Notes under the pieces: model-generated
Database searches by the model: none
The model's input: the letters and a program-made list of their open reading frames with translations, nothing else
What the model was told of the DNA's origin: nothing
Part shown: piece by piece, positions 63,434 to 64,000 of the stretch
Layout of the letters: each line of letters begins with the position of its first letter
Position numbering within the stretch: position 1 is the stretch's first letter
Translations under genes and position numbers: made by a program
Assembly: GCF_017742835.1 (NCBI RefSeq)
Contig: NZ_CP072392.1
Coordinates: 325,559 to 389,558 of the forward strand
From: Aquabacter sp. L1I39
Lineage (GTDB): Bacteria; Pseudomonadota; Alphaproteobacteria; Rhizobiales; Xanthobacteraceae
DNA: 64,000 nucleotides
Direction: 5' to 3'

Positions 63434-64000
63434 TCAGGCCCGATAGGTGGAGACCTGCGTCAGAAGCCAGGACCTGAAGGCCTGGACGGCGGGCGTCTCC
63501 TGCTTTCCCTCCGGCAGGACGATGTAATAGCTGTGCTCGGCGGAGAAGGGCCGGGGGCAGGCCTCCATCAGCCGTCCGGCCGCCATTTCCTCCTCGATGA
63601 GATAGCGCGGCAGCAGGGCGAATCCGGCTCCGGCCAGAGCGGCCTCGATGACCATGTTGAACTGGTCGAAATGGTGGCCCTGGAAGGCGTTCACCGCGCC
63701 AAGGCCCTGCGCCTCGAACCACTGGCTCCAGAGCTTGGGGCGCGAGCTGAGATGGAGCAGGGGACCATGGGCAATGACGTCCGGTGCGGCCGGCGGCCGG
63801 CAAAAGGCGGGGCTCGCCACCGGCACGATGGCTTCGTCGCACAGATAGGTGCAACTGGCATGGGGCCAGACCGGCTGGCCATAATGGATGGCCACGTCGA
63901 AATCCCCGCGCGCCAGGTCGAACGGCCCGCGATGGCAGGCGATGTTGAAGCTGATGCCGGGATGAAGCGCGAGAAAGCCCGGCAGGCGGCGCATAAGCCA
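63434..64000 (-). CDS. LysR-family regulator, C-terminal part (GcvA-like; 5' end outside window)
   Basis: The frame is open to the last base, so the N-terminal helix-turn-helix lies beyond the window. The visible 188 residues are the LysR effector domain: RLPGFLALHPGISFNIACHRGPFDLARGDFDVAIHYG, then AAPDVIAHGPLLHLSSRPKLWSQWFEAQGL and LLPRYLIEEEMAAGRLMEA. WXXWF followed by the FDQFNMVIEAALAGAGFALLP segment is typical of the GcvA/AmpR-like subgroup. The target is unknown. Confidence 0.85.
   Translation of the reverse strand, partial: WLMRRLPGFLALHPGISFNIACHRGPFDLARGDFDVAIHYGQPVWPHASCTYLCDEAIVPVASPAFCRPPAAPDVIAHGPLLHLSSRPKLWSQWFEAQGLGAVNAFQGHHFDQFNMVIEAALAGAGFALLPRYLIEEEMAAGRLMEACPRPFSAEHSYYIVLPEGKQETPAVQAFRSWLLTQVSTYRA

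Overview
The window is GC-rich (roughly two thirds G+C by eye), densely coded DNA. Gene content and sequence style suggest a metabolically versatile alphaproteobacterium of the Hyphomicrobiales, possibly Xanthobacteraceae; this taxonomic guess is inference and could not be tested. No rRNA, tRNA, CRISPR array, transposase or phage gene was recognised. Most of the sequence is catabolic operons, each paired with its own uptake system and local regulator.

Layout. 1-960: a cut-off HEPN-type protein of lower GC and the C-terminal remnant of a universal stress protein, which looks like a rearrangement scar. 973-7104: a hydroxy-acid/sugar-acid module (M14-type deacylase, IlvD/Edd dehydratase, GNAT, SDR, DenD-like dehydrogenase). 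7207-9497: a degenerate LMW-phosphatase-like protein and an Ala/Lys/Pro-rich histone-H1-like protein. 9572-22139: a large locus read outward from an XRE-cupin regulator. Leftward are the regulator, a biotin carboxylase and a Rid protein. Rightward are MaoC, acyl-CoA dehydrogenase, MaoC, CaiB CoA-transferase, CitE lyase, a TRAP transporter, BCCP, carboxyltransferase and thioesterase. The set fits uptake, CoA activation, oxidation, hydration and C-C cleavage of a (branched) C4-C5 dicarboxylate, with carboxylation of the acyl-CoA product. 22211-26035: a ThDP enzyme and an orphan TctC receptor, divergent from an IclR regulator with mirror-image operators.

26387-34000: an RTX-repeat protein with mosaic composition, an ABC-F ATPase, a HerA-like ATPase and an atypical P1B ATPase. 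34202-40841: TetR, amidohydrolase and a complete branched-chain-amino-acid-type (LIV) ABC transporter. 40852-41995: a VOC protein and a WYL regulator. 42063-49960: a divergent LacI regulator and a seven-gene operon coding a Tau/Ssu-type ABC transporter plus a HisD-like dehydrogenase, an SDR and a zinc alcohol dehydrogenase. This enzyme trio matches the HpsN/HpsO/HpsP set for 2,3-dihydroxypropane-1-sulfonate. 50186-52176: SerA and a Tag-like glycosylase. 52326-61631: LysR, a second LIV transporter, aldehyde dehydrogenase, aspartate-dehydrogenase-like protein, an unrecognised protein and a Rid protein. 61677-64000: an MscS channel, a GNAT and the C-terminal part of a LysR regulator cut by the window edge.

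The strongest leads are the carboxylase-linked dicarboxylate locus, the HpsNOP-like operon with an ABC transporter, the regulator/operator pairs readable directly from the DNA, the mosaic RTX gene, and recurrent stem-loops immediately after the binding-protein genes of transport operons.
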